Source: Klebsiella sp. RHBSTW-00484
GTDB lineage: Bacteria; Pseudomonadota; Gammaproteobacteria; Enterobacterales; Enterobacteriaceae
Assembly: GCF_013705725.1 (NCBI RefSeq)
Contig: NZ_CP055483.1
Location: forward strand, 51,643-115,642
Direction: 5' to 3'
Length of the DNA: 64,000 nt
This document shows positions 28,980-40,405 of this stretch, piece after piece (the stretch's first letter is position 1; each line of letters begins with the position of its first letter). The position numbers and the translations under genes were made by a program. The notes below the pieces were generated by a model that was given only the letters and a program-made list of their open reading frames with translations, was not told where the DNA came from and ran no database searches.

Positions 28980-29241
28980 AGAACTGCATAACGAGTGGAT
29001 GCAGGACGATGAATATCGCGCTGCATGGCAGGAAGAAGAACGTAAGGAAAAGCTCAGGGAGCTGCTTGCTGAATGGCGCAAGCATGACAACCTGACAAAA
29101 GCGCAGGTTGCTGAACGCATGGGGGTTACACCTCCGGTTATTTCTCGCCTGGAAAACAACATCACCAAAGCCAGCATCGACACACTGACCCGCTACGCTC
29201 ACGCCTGCGGCATCAAGAAACCTGTCATTGCCCTGTACTGA
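28960..29241 (+). CDS. XRE-family (HigA-like) antitoxin, copy 2
   Basis: 93 aa, same translation as 4123-4404, overlapping the toxin gene by 20 bp and followed by the same terminator hairpin at 29245-29270. Confidence 0.87.
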   Translation: MKLVSHKELHNEWMQDDEYRAAWQEEERKEKLRELLAEWRKHDNLTKAQVAERMGVTPPVISRLENNITKASIDTLTRYAHACGIKKPVIALY

Positions 29242-29349
29242 ATAGCCAGCCCTCCGGGGCTGGCCTTTTTGTTTCGGTCAGTCCCAAAATTTTGTTAAAG
29301 CAAGTTTAAAATGTCACCTGTTTCTCCAAAGTTGAAATGTCACTTCTAA

Positions 29350-29957
29350 GGAAGGTGCGAACAAGTTCCTGATATGAGATCATCATATTCATCCGGAGCG
29401 CATCCCAGAGGGACATCATGAGCCATCAACTCACCTTCGCCGATAGTGAATTCAGCACTAAGCGCCGTCAGACCCGAAAAGAGATTTTCCTCTCCCGCAT
29501 GGAGCAGATTCTGCCATGGCAGAATATGACCGCTGTCATCGAGCCGTTTTATCCCAAGGCGGGCAATGGCCGACGGCCCTATCCGCTGGAGACCATGCTG
29601 CGTATTCACTGCATGCAGCATTGGTACATGAAAGCCAGCATCCGTGCCAGGGTGGAGCACCCGTTTCGCATCATCAAGCGGCAGTTCGGCTTCGTGAAAG
29701 CCAGATACAAGGGGCTGCTGAAAAACGATAACCAACTGGCGATGTTATTCACCCTGGCCAACCTGTTTCGGGTGGACCAAATGATACGTCAGTGGGAGAG
29801 ATCTCAGTAAAAACCGGAAATAACGCCAGAAATGGTGGAAAAAATAGCCTAAATAGGCTGATTCGATGTGTTTGCGGGAAAAAAATCGGCCCAGATCCGC
29901 GAAATTTTAATCAGCGAGTCAGCTTGGGAAGAAATGACCTGCTTATTCGCACCTTCC
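29350..29957 (+). mobile_element. IS5-group element (copy 2) with internal deletion
   Basis: 608 bp with both termini present; 588 bp are missing between GGTAC of the N-terminal part and ATGAAAGCC of the C-terminal part. Left flank CTAA, right flank TTAA. It is effectively a non-autonomous derivative that copy 1 could mobilise. Confidence 0.9.
29418..29810 (+). pseudogene. IS5-family transposase, internally deleted in frame (130 codons)
   Basis: Residues 1-71 and 268-326 of the parent are joined in frame ([16 protein letters not shown]). Both catalytic aspartates are lost, so it cannot transpose. It keeps the N-terminal DNA-binding part and could in principle interfere with the intact transposase. 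Confidence 0.88.
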
Positions 29958-30126
29958 TTAATATAAAGACACAAGCAGAGACATTTTTGGCACGATATAA
30001 AAACGCTAAGTTAAAAAATCACTATGACGTGTTGGGTATCAAATGTTCACTGGCATAAACCTCTGTTTCTGATGTAAAACAGATTTTCTGAGGAGGCGTA
30101 AAACCTCCTCGTACTGCGAAATTGAT

Positions 30127-30627
30127 TTAGTGATAGCGATCGATCACGCCAACCAGATAGTGGTCGGTTTGCTGCATGTTGATGCCCGCTTTTTTAGCGC
30201 TGCGGACTTCATCCAGAATGATTTGCAACAGCGTCCCGTCCACGATTTCCTCTTTTCTGTATCGCTTCAGGAAGTTAATCGCTGACTTATCGTTTGCTGC
30301 CTGGGCGTCTTCCGTCAAAGAGGTCAGCGCATTAATGCGCTTCTGGTAATCGCTTACCGTCTGCTCAAACAGATCTTCCAGCGTGGAAAATTCACCGCAC
30401 CGGGCGTGTTGCTCCTGTAACACCGGCGTGGCGCCGCTCTGTTTGATGTATTCGTACATGCGCATCATTTGCGTCACCGTATTTTGCGCCTGATGACGCA
30501 AAAATAGTGCGGTGCCATTAAGGCTATTCTCGCTGCACCTCTGGCTGAGCTGAAGATACAAATTTGAGGTATAAAACTCCTGATTCATTTGCGCATTCAG
30601 TTTTTGAACTATTCCGCTAGCGATCAT
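30127..30627 (-). CDS. ftnB: FtnB-type ferritin-like protein, copy 2
   Basis: 166 aa, same translation as 5979-6479, with the same upstream region. The ferroxidase Glu and His are absent as in copy 1. Confidence 0.85.
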   Translation of the reverse strand: MIASGIVQKLNAQMNQEFYTSNLYLQLSQRCSENSLNGTALFLRHQAQNTVTQMMRMYEYIKQSGATPVLQEQHARCGEFSTLEDLFEQTVSDYQKRINALTSLTEDAQAANDKSAINFLKRYRKEEIVDGTLLQIILDEVRSAKKAGINMQQTDHYLVGVIDRYH

Positions 30628-30901
30628 AGGACTTCCTTATTTCTTGTCATCTCAGAAAACGGTCACTCTTCGAAAAAACAACCAGAATAAAAGCGATTCT
30701 TTCGCTTTTTTTATTGCGCCTGGTTACGCAGTCATATTCATTTTAAGTCGGGATGCTCCTTATTTAAATATCCAACCCTACTATCGCATTTCTATCTGGC
30801 ATTATTCTGTGATGGTGTTTCGATATTCACACTCCCTGTGCCAATCCTTTCTTATCGACAGTAGGAAACTTCCTCCGGCTATTCTGCTGAACACGATTAG
30901 G

Positions 30902-30911
30902 GGCACTGTTG
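30902..30911. mobile_element. 10-bp IS26 terminal remnant
   Basis: GGCACTGTTG follows CGATTAGG exactly as at 6754, then IS1 begins. It proves that this block was once followed by IS26, as copy 1 still is. Confidence 0.85.
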
Positions 30912-30966
30912 GGTGATGCTGCCAACTTACTGATTTAGTGTATGATGGTGTTTTTGAGGTGCTCCA

Positions 30967-31242
30967 GTGGCTTCTGTTTCTATCAGCTGTCCCTCCTGTT
31001 CAGCTACTGACGGGGTGGTGCGTAACGGCAAAAGCACTGCCGGACATCAGCGCTATCTCTGCTCTCACTGCCGTAAAACATGGCAACTGCAGTTCACTTA
31101 CACCGCTTCTCAACCCGGTACGCACCAGAAAATCATTGATATGGCCATGAATGGCGTTGGATGCCGGGCAACCGCCCGCATTATGGGCGTTGGCCTCAAC
31201 ACGATTTTCCGCCATTTAAAAAACTCAGGCCGCAGTCGGTAA
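30967..31242 (+). CDS. insA: IS1 InsA
   Basis: 91 aa with a zinc-ribbon ([24 protein letters not shown]) and a helix-turn-helix ([20 protein letters not shown]). Intact. Alone it represses and binds IS1 ends; without InsB there is no transposase. Confidence 0.93.
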   Translation: MASVSISCPSCSATDGVVRNGKSTAGHQRYLCSHCRKTWQLQFTYTASQPGTHQKIIDMAMNGVGCRATARIMGVGLNTIFRHLKNSGRSR

Positions 31243-31441
31243 CCTCGCGCATACAGCCGGGCAGTGACGTCATCGTCTGCGCGGAAATGGACGAACAGTG
31301 GGGATACGTCGGGGCTAAATCGCGCCAGCGCTGGCTGTTTTACGCGTATGACAGGATACGGAGGACGGTTGTGGCGCACGTCTTCGGTGAACGCACTCTG
31401 GCCACACTGGAGCGTCTTCTGAGCCTGCTGTCGGCCTTTGA
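31161..31441 (+). pseudogene. insB: IS1 InsB, 5' part
   Basis: Begins [15 protein letters not shown] and keeps the first catalytic segment [11 protein letters not shown] and [20 protein letters not shown], then runs into the mercury transposon repeat. The remaining DDE residues are missing. Confidence 0.9.
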
Positions 31442-31474
31442 GGGGTCGTCTCAGAATTCGGAAAATAAAGCACG

Positions 31475-31930
31475 CTAAGGCGTAGTCACCCCGTGACTCC
31501 CCCGCGCCGATGCAGCGAGCTTCGTTCCGTCTTGCAGTGACGCAATCAGCGGGCAGGAAACGTTCCCTTTCCGCGCATGGCAGGCGCACACCAGTTCAGA
31601 CAGCACGGCCTCCATGCGTGCCAAGTCGGCCATCTTCTCGCGCACATCCTTGAGCTTGTGCTCGGCCAGGCCGCTGGCTTCCTCGCAATGGGTGCCATCC
31701 TCCAGCCGCAGTAGCTCGGCGATTTCGTCCAGGCTAAAGCCCAGCCGCTGGGCCGATTTCACGAACCGCACTCGTGTTACATCCGCCTCGCCATAGCGGC
31801 GAATGCTGCCATAGGGCTTGTCTGGCTCCGGCAGCAGGCCCTTGCGCTGGTAGAACCGGATGGTCTCCACATTGACCCCGGCCGCCTTGGCAAAAACGCC
31901 AATGGTCAGATTCTCAAAATTAATTTGCAT
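31475..31930 (-). CDS. merR: Mercury-responsive regulator MerR
   Basis: A 151-aa MerR: winged helix-turn-helix ([20 protein letters not shown]), a dimerisation helix, and the Hg-binding cysteines in HCEEASG and [11 protein letters not shown]. It binds the long-spacer promoter at 31936-31966, repressing without Hg(II) and activating with it. The C-terminus (GSHGVTTP) runs into the transposon repeat and is longer than the usual 144 residues. Confidence 0.95.
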   Translation of the reverse strand: MQINFENLTIGVFAKAAGVNVETIRFYQRKGLLPEPDKPYGSIRRYGEADVTRVRFVKSAQRLGFSLDEIAELLRLEDGTHCEEASGLAEHKLKDVREKMADLARMEAVLSELVCACHARKGNVSCPLIASLQDGTKLAASARGSHGVTTP

Positions 31931-31935
31931 ATCGC

Positions 31936-31966
31936 TTGACTCCGTACATAACTACGGAAGTAAGCT
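31936..31966 (+). promoter_or_regulatory. merT promoter with MerR operator
   Basis: -35 TTGACT (31936-31941) and -10 TAAGCT (31961-31966) are separated by 19 bp, the over-long spacer of MerR promoters. The dyad CCGTAC/CTACGGA between them is the MerR site. Confidence 0.92.
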
Positions 31967-32001
31967 TAAGCTATCCAAACCAAATTTGAAAGGACAAGCG
32001 T

Positions 32002-32397
32002 ATGTCTGAACCACAAAAGTCTGAACCACAAAAGTCTGAACCACAAAAGTCTGAACCACAAAACGGGCGCGGCGCGCTCTTCGCCGGTGGGCTGGCCGCC
32101 ATTCTTGCGTCGGCCTGCTGCCTGGGGCCGCTGGTTTTGATCGCCTTGGGGTTCAGCGGGGCATGGATCGGCAACCTGACGGTGCTGGAACCCTATCGCC
32201 CGATCTTCATCGGCGCAGCGCTGGTCGCGCTGTTTTTCGCCTGGCGGCGCATCTACCGCCCGGCGCAAGCCTGCAAACCGGGTGAGGTCTGCGCGATTCC
32301 CCAAGTGCGAGCTACTTACAAGCTCATTTTCTGGATCGTGGCCGCGCTGGTCCTGGTCTCGCTCGGATTTCCCTACGTCATGCCATTTTTCTATTAA
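32002..32397 (+). CDS. merT: Mercuric transporter MerT with N-terminal SEPQK repeats
   Basis: A 131-aa inner-membrane protein with three membrane helices. The Cys pair in ILASACCLGPL (first helix) and the cytoplasmic CKPGEVC pair carry Hg(II) inwards. The N-terminus is unusual: the five residues SEPQK occur three times before the normal SEPQNGRGALF, from a 15-bp tandem repeat at 32005-32064. This makes the protein 15 residues longer than the usual 116. The repeat lies on the soluble side before the first helix, so transport is probably kept. Confidence 0.94.
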   Translation: MSEPQKSEPQKSEPQKSEPQNGRGALFAGGLAAILASACCLGPLVLIALGFSGAWIGNLTVLEPYRPIFIGAALVALFFAWRRIYRPAQACKPGEVCAIPQVRATYKLIFWIVAALVLVSLGFPYVMPFFY

Positions 32398-32412
32398 TCA
32401 CAGGAGTTCATC

Positions 32413-32688
32413 ATGAAAAAACTGTTTGCCGCCCTCGCCCTCGCTGCCGTTGTTGCCCCCGTGTGGGCCGCCACCCAGACCGTCACGCTGTCCGTGCCTG
32501 GCATGACCTGCGCCTCTTGCCCGATCACTGTCAAGCACGCGCTTTCCAAGGTTGAGGGCGTGAGCAAGACCGACGTAAGTTTCGACAAGCGCCAGGCCGT
32601 CGTCACCTTCGACGATGCCAAGACCAACGTCCAGAAGTTGACCAAGGCGACCGAGGACGCGGGCTATCCGTCCAGCCTCAAACGCTGA
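32413..32688 (+). CDS. merP: Periplasmic mercury-binding protein MerP
   Basis: 91 aa: a signal peptide (MKKLFAALALAAVVAPVWAA, cleavage near 19-20) and one heavy-metal-associated domain with GMTCASC, Cys33 and Cys36. It passes Hg(II) to MerT. Fifteen bases after merT. Confidence 0.96.
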   Translation: MKKLFAALALAAVVAPVWAATQTVTLSVPGMTCASCPITVKHALSKVEGVSKTDVSFDKRQAVVTFDDAKTNVQKLTKATEDAGYPSSLKR

Positions 32689-32715
32689 TCCGTTAACCGA
32701 ACTCGGGAGCGACAC

Positions 32716-34865
<2,150 letters not shown>

Positions 34866-34882
34866 GGAAAAGGAGGTGTTCA

Positions 34883-35248
34883 ATGAGCGCCTACACAGTG
34901 TCCCGGCTGGCCCTTGATGCCGGGGTGAGCGTGCATATCGTGCGCGACTACCTGCTGCGCGGATTGCTACGGCCGGTCGCGTACACCACGGGCGGCTACG
35001 GCTTGTTCGATGACACCGCGTTGCAACGGCTGCGCTTTGTACGGGCTGCCTTCGAAGCGGGTATCGGCCTGGACGCACTGGCGCGGCTGTGCCGGGCGCT
35101 GGATGCTGCGGACGGTGACGGTGCGTCTGCGCAGCTTGCCGTGTTGCGGCAACTCGTCGAGCGTCGGCGCGAGGCCCTGGCCAGCCTCGAAATGCAACTG
35201 GCCGCCATGCCAACCGAACCGGCACAGCACGCGGAGAGTCTGCCATGA
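34883..35248 (+). CDS. merD: Secondary mer regulator MerD
   Basis: 121 aa with a MerR-type helix-turn-helix ([20 protein letters not shown]) but no Hg-binding cysteine set. Binds the mer operator and helps shut the operon off. Start at 34883 after AGGAGG; overlaps merE by 4 bp (ATGA). Confidence 0.93.
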
Positions 35249-35481
35249 ACAGCCCAGAGCACTTGCCGTCTGAGACGCACAAACCGATCACCGGCTACTT
35301 GTGGGGCGCGCTGGCCGTGCTCACCTGTCCCTGCCATTTGCCGATTCTCGCCATTGTGCTAGCCGGCACGACGGCCGGCGCGTTCATCGGGGAGCACTGG
35401 GGTATTGCAGCCCTCACGCTGACCGGCTTGTTTGTCCTGTCTGTGACGCGGCTGCTGCGGGCCTTCAAGGGAAGATCATGA
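35245..35481 (+). CDS. merE: Mercury transporter MerE
   Basis: A 78-aa membrane protein with two helices and the Cys pair in LTCPCHLPI. Associated with import of Hg(II) and methylmercury. Follows merD with an ATGA overlap. Confidence 0.93.
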
Positions 35482-35546
35482 CCGCTTCCCAGCCAGCCGA
35501 GAGTGGGCAGCTTTGAGCTTCGCTACCAATCTGGAGGAGTACCACC

Positions 35547-35759
35547 ATGAACGCAAACGCCCCGAACACTGCCAGTTGCACCACCTGCTGCGTATGCTGC
35601 AAAGAAATTCCGCTCGATGCCGCCTTCACCCCGGAAGGCGCGGAATACGTCGAACATTTCTGCGGGCTGGATTGCTATGAACGCTTCCAGGCACGCGCCA
35701 AGGCCGCGACAGAATCTGACATTGCGCCTGTCCCTGGCGGTTCGCAGCCGTCAGATTGA
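35547..35759 (+). CDS. DUF3330 cysteine-rich protein
   Basis: 70 aa with [11 protein letters not shown] and [10 protein letters not shown], a metal-binding (zinc-like) pattern typical of the DUF3330 genes found after merE in Tn21-like transposons. Good GGAGG site. Function unknown. Confidence 0.75.
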   Translation: MNANAPNTASCTTCCVCCKEIPLDAAFTPEGAEYVEHFCGLDCYERFQARAKAATESDIAPVPGGSQPSD

Positions 35760-35888
35760 GGCATACCCTAACCTGATGTCAGATGCTTGGCGCAAAGCAC
35801 GTCAGAATAGAGTTGTAGTTTGTATTTATTGACACAAGCCGCCAAGGGTAATGGATTTCATCCTGACACTTTTACCTTTGGAGGCACC
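35760..35888. promoter_or_regulatory. Probable res region of the mercury transposon
   Basis: Lies between the DUF3330 gene and tnpR, where Tn21-type transposons carry res. Contains TGTCAGATG and CGTCAGAATAG repeats. Subsites are not delimited. Confidence 0.5.
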
Positions 35889-36446
35889 TTGCAAGGTCAA
35901 CGTATCGGCTACGTTCGCGTCAGCAGCTTCGACCAGAATCCTGATCGACAACTGGAACAAATAGAAGTCGGCAAGGTATTCACCGATAAGGCTTCAGGCA
36001 AGGACACACAACGTCCCGAACTTGAAAGGCTGCTGGCCTTCGTCCGCGAGGGCGACACCGTGGTGGTGCATAGCATGGACAGGTTGGCACGCAACCTTGA
36101 TGACCTGCGCCGCATCGTCCAAGGGCTGACACAACGGGGCGTGCGCATGGAGTTCGTCAAAGAAGGGCTAACGTTCACCGGCGAGGACTCACCGATGGCC
36201 AATCTGATGCTGTCGGTCATGGGAGCCTTTGCTGAGTTCGAGCGCGCTCTGATCCGCGAACGTCAGCGCGAGGGAATCGTGCTGGCTAAGCAGCGCGGGG
36301 CCTACCGGGGACGAAAGAAATCGCTGAACAGCGAACAAATTGCCGAGTTGAAACGGCGAGTTGCGGCAGGCGAGCAGAAAACCTTGGTGGCCCGTGACTT
36401 CGGCATCAGCCGCGAAACCTTGTACCAGTACCTGCGGGAAGACTGA
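35889..36446 (+). CDS. tnpR: Serine resolvase (Tn21 type)
   Basis: A 185-aa resolvase: IGYVRVSSFDQNPDRQ with the catalytic Ser near residue 10, SMDRLARNLDDL, FTGEDSPMANLMLSVMGAFA and a C-terminal helix-turn-helix. The start is TTG at 35889 after GGAGG, as in Tn21; a longer frame from 35820 lacks a good site. Intact. Confidence 0.9.
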   Translation: MQGQRIGYVRVSSFDQNPDRQLEQIEVGKVFTDKASGKDTQRPELERLLAFVREGDTVVVHSMDRLARNLDDLRRIVQGLTQRGVRMEFVKEGLTFTGEDSPMANLMLSVMGAFAEFERALIRERQREGIVLAKQRGAYRGRKKSLNSEQIAELKRRVAAGEQKTLVARDFGISRETLYQYLRED

Positions 36447-36448
36447 CC

Positions 36449-37669
36449 ATGCCACGCCGCTCAATCCTGTCCGCCACCTAGCGCGAAAGTCTGCTGACAC
36501 TGCCAGATGCCAAAGACGAACTGATACGGCACTACACGTTCAACGAAACCGACCTGTCGGTGATCCGTCAGCGTCGCGGCGCCGCGAATCGATTGGGCTT
36601 CGCCGTGCAGCTTTGCTACTTGCGATTCCCTGGCATCTTCTTGGGCGTCGATGATCCTCCATTTCTGCCCCTGCTGCGCATGGTGGCCGCACAACTCAAG
36701 GTGCCGGTGGGAAGCTGGAACCATTACGGCCAGCACGAGCAGACACGGCGGGAGCACTTGGTCGAGCTGCAAACGGTGTTTGGATTCAAGCCCTTCACCA
36801 TGAGTCATTACCGGCAAGCCGTGCATACATTGACCGAAATGGCCTTGCAAACAGACAAAGGCATTGTGCTGGCCAGCACCCTTATTGAAAACCTGCGGCG
36901 GCAGAGCATCATCCTACCCGCCATGAATGCCATCGAGCGCGCAAGCGCCGAGGCCATTACCCGTGCCAACCGAAGCATCCATGCGGCATTGGCCGATTCC
37001 TTGATACCTGTCCATCGCCAGTGCCTGGACGAACTGCTCAAGCGCAAGGATGGTAGCAAAATGACGTGGCTAGCGTGGCTGCGCCAATCGCCCGCCAAGC
37101 CAAACTCGCGCCACATGCTTGAACACATCGAACGCCTCAAAGCCTGGCAGGCGCTTGACCTACCTGCTGGCATCGAACGGCAGGTACACCAAAACCGCTT
37201 GCTCAAGATCGCCCGCGAAGGCGGCCAGATGACGCCCGCCGACCTGGCCAAGTTCGAGTCGCAGCGGCGTTACGCCACCTTGGTAGCACTGGCCATCGAG
37301 GGCATGGCCACCGTCACTGATGAAATCATCGACCTTCACGACCGTATCATCGGCAAGCTGTTCAATGCGGCCAAGAACAAGCATCAACAGCAGTTCCAGG
37401 CTTCCGGCAAGGCGATCAACGACAAGGTGCGGATGTATGGGCGCATCGAGCGCACGCTGTTCATTCTGGATTGGCTGCAAAGCGTGGAGCTGCGCCGCCG
37501 CGTCCATGCGGGGCTGAATAAGGGCGAGGCGCTGGACGACACGTTGCTGCAATATCTGTCCCCGCTGGGGTGGGAGCATATCAACCTGACCGGCGATTAC
37601 CTATGGCGCAGCAGTGCCAAGGTCGGTGCGGGGAAGTTCAGGCCATTGCGACCGCTGCCACCGGCTTAG
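36449..37669 (+). pseudogene. tnpA: Tn21-type transposase, stop codon plus two internal deletions
   Basis: The start MPRRSILSAT is followed by TAG at codon 11, where relatives have a Glu. Compared with the 988-aa Tn21 TnpA as I recall it, the middle is missing between KVRMYGRI and ERTLFILDWL. A second gap lies between LNKGEA and [16 protein letters not shown]. About 407 codons remain and the DDE core is gone. Both deletions keep the frame, and the GRI repeated at the first junction suggests recombination between short repeats. Confidence 0.92.
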
Positions 37670-37680
37670 CGTGCTTTATT
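37665..37680. repeat. Inner half of the mercury transposon's right repeat
   Basis: CTTAGCGTGCTTTATT, the Tn21-type inner end, followed by the IS5075-type element. The outer half beyond the element is of the other, ars-type repeat. Confidence 0.85.
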
Positions 37681-39008
37681 TAATGAGATGGTCACTCCCT
37701 CCTTCCCGGTACTATGCTGAGGACAGGCTTTCATTCGGAGAACTATCATGGAAAACATTGCGCTCATTGGTATCGATCTGGGTAAAAACTCTTTCCATAT
37801 TCATTGCCAGGATCGTCGCGGGAAGGCTGTTTACCGTAAAAAATTTACCCGGCCAAAGTTGATCGAATTTTTGGCGACATGCCCCGCTACAACCATCGCA
37901 ATGGAAGCCTGTGGCGGTTCTCACTTTATGGCACGCAAGTTGGAAGAGTTGGGGCATTCCCCAAAGCTGATATCACCACAATTTGTCCGCCCGTTCGTTA
38001 AAAGCAATAAAAACGACTTTGTCGACGCCGAAGCTATTTGTGAAGCTGCATCGCGTCCGTCTATGCGTTTTGTGCAGCCCAGAACGGAATCTCAGCAGGC
38101 AATGCGGGCTCTGCATCGTGTCCGTGAATCCCTGGTTCAGGATAAGGTAAAAACAACCAATCAAATGCATGCTTTTCTGCTGGAATTTGGCATTAGCGTT
38201 CCCCGAGGAGCTGCCGTTATTAGCCGACTGAGTACCATTCTTGAGGATAATAGTTTGCCTCTTTACCTCAGCCAGTTATTGCTGAAATTACAACAGCATT
38301 ATCACTATCTTGTTGAGCAGATTAAAGATTTGGAATCCCAGTTGAAACGAAAGTTGGACGAAGATGAGGTTGGACAGCGCTTGCTGAGCATTCCCTGCGT
38401 CGGAACACTGACAGCGAGTACTATTTCAACTGAGATTGGCGACGGGAAGCAGTACGCCAGCAGCCGTGACTTTGCGGCGGCAACAGGGCTTGTACCTCGG
38501 CAGTACAGCACGGGAGGTAGGACGACATTGCTGGGAATTAGTAAGCGAGGTAATAAAAAGATCCGAACTTTGTTGGTTCAATGTGCCAGGGTATTCATAC
38601 AAAAACTGGAACACCAGTCTGGCAAATTGGCCGATTGGGTCAGGGATTTACTGTGCCGGAAAAGCAACTTTGTCGTCACTTGTGCTCTGGCAAACAAGCT
38701 GGCCAGAATAGCCTGGGCCCTAACGGCACGACAGCAAACTTATGTAGCATAACGGCAGAAATACACCGGTTTAAAGAATTACTGATCTGGTTTTGCGAAT
38801 ACTGATATTGATGATACTAACGGCCCACCGGCCTGTTGAGGAACCTGTAAAACGGAAAGGCTCATTGAAGCCGTATATTTTCTGGAGGTTCATCAGGCGC
38901 GGAACTCATCAAGGCGCGGGAATAAAATCCCATTCAGACGCCGGATAGATTCAAGCAAGCCAACTTGTCGTCAAAATCGGTGTTGCAAAAACGGGAGTGA
39001 CCATAGAT
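37681..39008 (+). mobile_element. IS5075/IS4321-type element (copy 2)
   Basis: About 1328 bp, inverted with respect to the copy at 9432-10759. It sits between an inner Tn21-type half repeat and an outer ars-type half repeat. Confidence 0.9.
37748..38752 (+). CDS. IS5075/IS4321-type IS110-family transposase
   Basis: 334 aa, same translation as 9688-10692, intact DEDD transposase with GIDLGKNSFHIH, AMEACGGSH and KNDFVDAEA. Confidence 0.93.
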   Translation: MENIALIGIDLGKNSFHIHCQDRRGKAVYRKKFTRPKLIEFLATCPATTIAMEACGGSHFMARKLEELGHSPKLISPQFVRPFVKSNKNDFVDAEAICEAASRPSMRFVQPRTESQQAMRALHRVRESLVQDKVKTTNQMHAFLLEFGISVPRGAAVISRLSTILEDNSLPLYLSQLLLKLQQHYHYLVEQIKDLESQLKRKLDEDEVGQRLLSIPCVGTLTASTISTEIGDGKQYASSRDFAAATGLVPRQYSTGGRTTLLGISKRGNKKIRTLLVQCARVFIQKLEHQSGKLADWVRDLLCRKSNFVVTCALANKLARIAWALTARQQTYVA

Positions 39009-39029
39009 TCCGTTTTCCAAGCGGACCCC
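39009..39029. repeat. Outer half of an ars-type Tn3-family inverted repeat
   Basis: CCGTTTTCCAAGCGGACCCC, the reverse complement of the outer part of the repeat at 54675-54712. It does not match the Tn21-type inner half on the other side of the IS. Confidence 0.85.
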
Positions 39030-39065
39030 CTTTACTTGCCAACAACCGAATCGCTTGCTCCGCAA

Positions 39066-40343
39066 CTATGGTTTTTTATTAGAATCTTCGCCACCAAATA
39101 AATTATAATAAATTGATTTTATTAGATATTTTTCAGAATTTATATGGTCAGCACGTGTTGCATGCTCTAATGTTTCAAATGCTAAATTATGCGCGGCCTC
39201 AGAAAATACCCCAGGCCAACCCTTACTCAGCATAGACAGTCCTTTAAGGACTCTTATCTGAATCTCCCTCATACTGGCGCCATCGCGCGCGACAGGTGAG
39301 AAAAAGTCTTCCAGTAGATCGTTATTCTGAAGTGGTGCAACATGAACTGAAGGATATTTCACTTCTATTTCATCAGATTTATTCTGCGCGTAAGTGGAAA
39401 GTATACGAACACCTCTGCCAATGACATCAATGGCGGTTCCAGGATCGTTCACTGCGGGGGAAAGGGCCCGGCAGGCTATTTCGGCCATGACGCTAAGACA
39501 AAATCGGGGATCCTGAGCAAATGAACGTACATCCGAGACAATAATCGTCTCAAGTAAATCGGCGCTGATTGATGACTCCTGGCCTTGACTCAGGTACAAA
39601 ACTGGCATGGATGGATGTATGAAACTGCCTGGCTGCGCCACGAGGTATACATGACGGGGATCATTGGTCAGCAGTTTGCTAAGTTTCACCATATCAATAT
39701 ATTCAACATAGCCAATCTTCTTCGGATAAACTGCAACCGTTCCTTTCGGCTGTTCATTGTTCTCAAGCCATGGATATCCGCCGAGAAAGGGATTTCTTGC
39801 TCTCGCAATAAATGATTCGATGGCCGCCTGTTCTACTTTTGCCGTTGTCTCACCAACCCTCCCCAGAGAGGTCAAATGCTGTATCCAGCGAAGCAATGTG
39901 ATGAGGATTAAGGCAATGACAACCAGTGTGACAATGAATAAAATGACTCTCCCCCTTTCTCCATAAGCTCCCATATTGAGGGCAATAATCCCTACCAGAC
40001 TGAAGAGAAAAGAACCGATGAAGGTGGCCAGTACATTTTGTGTGGTCACGTCTTCAACAACTAAACGCGTAGCTCTGGGAGTCACATTAGTAGTGGCTGA
40101 ACCGTAGGCTGTGACCATGATACTCAACGAAAAAGTGGTCACTGCCAGCATACTCGATGCCAGTATGTTCAGAATGTTATCGACTGCTTCCGCACCAACC
40201 TTCACGGAAACCGACTCAGGTATCATTGATTTAAAAAGAATTGATAAAAGGGCCGTTATTATCGCGACAATGGCGAATAACGTTGCCCTGAACCATAGCT
40301 TTTTAAATGTCTGCTTCAGAATCCATTTCCAGCGTGAAATCAT
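39066..40343 (-). CDS. DUF2254 membrane protein
   Basis: 425 aa. Four hydrophobic helices lie in the first about 160 residues (ATLFAIVAIITALLSILF; NILASSMLAVTTFSLSIMV; FIGSFLFSLVGIIALNMG; VILFIVTLVVIALILITLL). A soluble C-terminal domain follows with CRALSPAVNDPGTAIDVIG, the DUF2254 signature. Function unknown. Same strand as and downstream of the BCCT transporter gene, 62 bp apart, so possibly one transcript. Confidence 0.82.
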   Translation of the reverse strand: MISRWKWILKQTFKKLWFRATLFAIVAIITALLSILFKSMIPESVSVKVGAEAVDNILNILASSMLAVTTFSLSIMVTAYGSATTNVTPRATRLVVEDVTTQNVLATFIGSFLFSLVGIIALNMGAYGERGRVILFIVTLVVIALILITLLRWIQHLTSLGRVGETTAKVEQAAIESFIARARNPFLGGYPWLENNEQPKGTVAVYPKKIGYVEYIDMVKLSKLLTNDPRHVYLVAQPGSFIHPSMPVLYLSQGQESSISADLLETIIVSDVRSFAQDPRFCLSVMAEIACRALSPAVNDPGTAIDVIGRGVRILSTYAQNKSDEIEVKYPSVHVAPLQNNDLLEDFFSPVARDGASMREIQIRVLKGLSMLSKGWPGVFSEAAHNLAFETLEHATRADHINSEKYLIKSIYYNLFGGEDSNKKP

Positions 40344-40405
40344 TCTGCATTCCTCATATTGCGGCCGGGATAAATAATTGCCGCCCCCAGGACGGCATGT
40401 TGCTG

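Larger units (their letters stand above)
27950..30901. repeat. Large duplicated block, copy 2 (partner 3113-6753)
   Basis: Begins immediately after the Tn5403-like right repeat and ends at the 10-bp IS26 remnant. Compared with copy 1 it lacks about 101 bp left of the IS5-like element and 588 bp inside it. It contains the same two palindromes (28005-28051 and 28161-28205) and no gene before 28650. Confidence 0.93.
30912..31441 (+). mobile_element. IS1 (copy 1), right part missing
   Basis: Starts GGTGATGCTGCCAACTTACT and covers the first 530 bp of the 768-bp element. The rest is lost where the mercury transposon's repeat begins at 31442. Confidence 0.93.
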
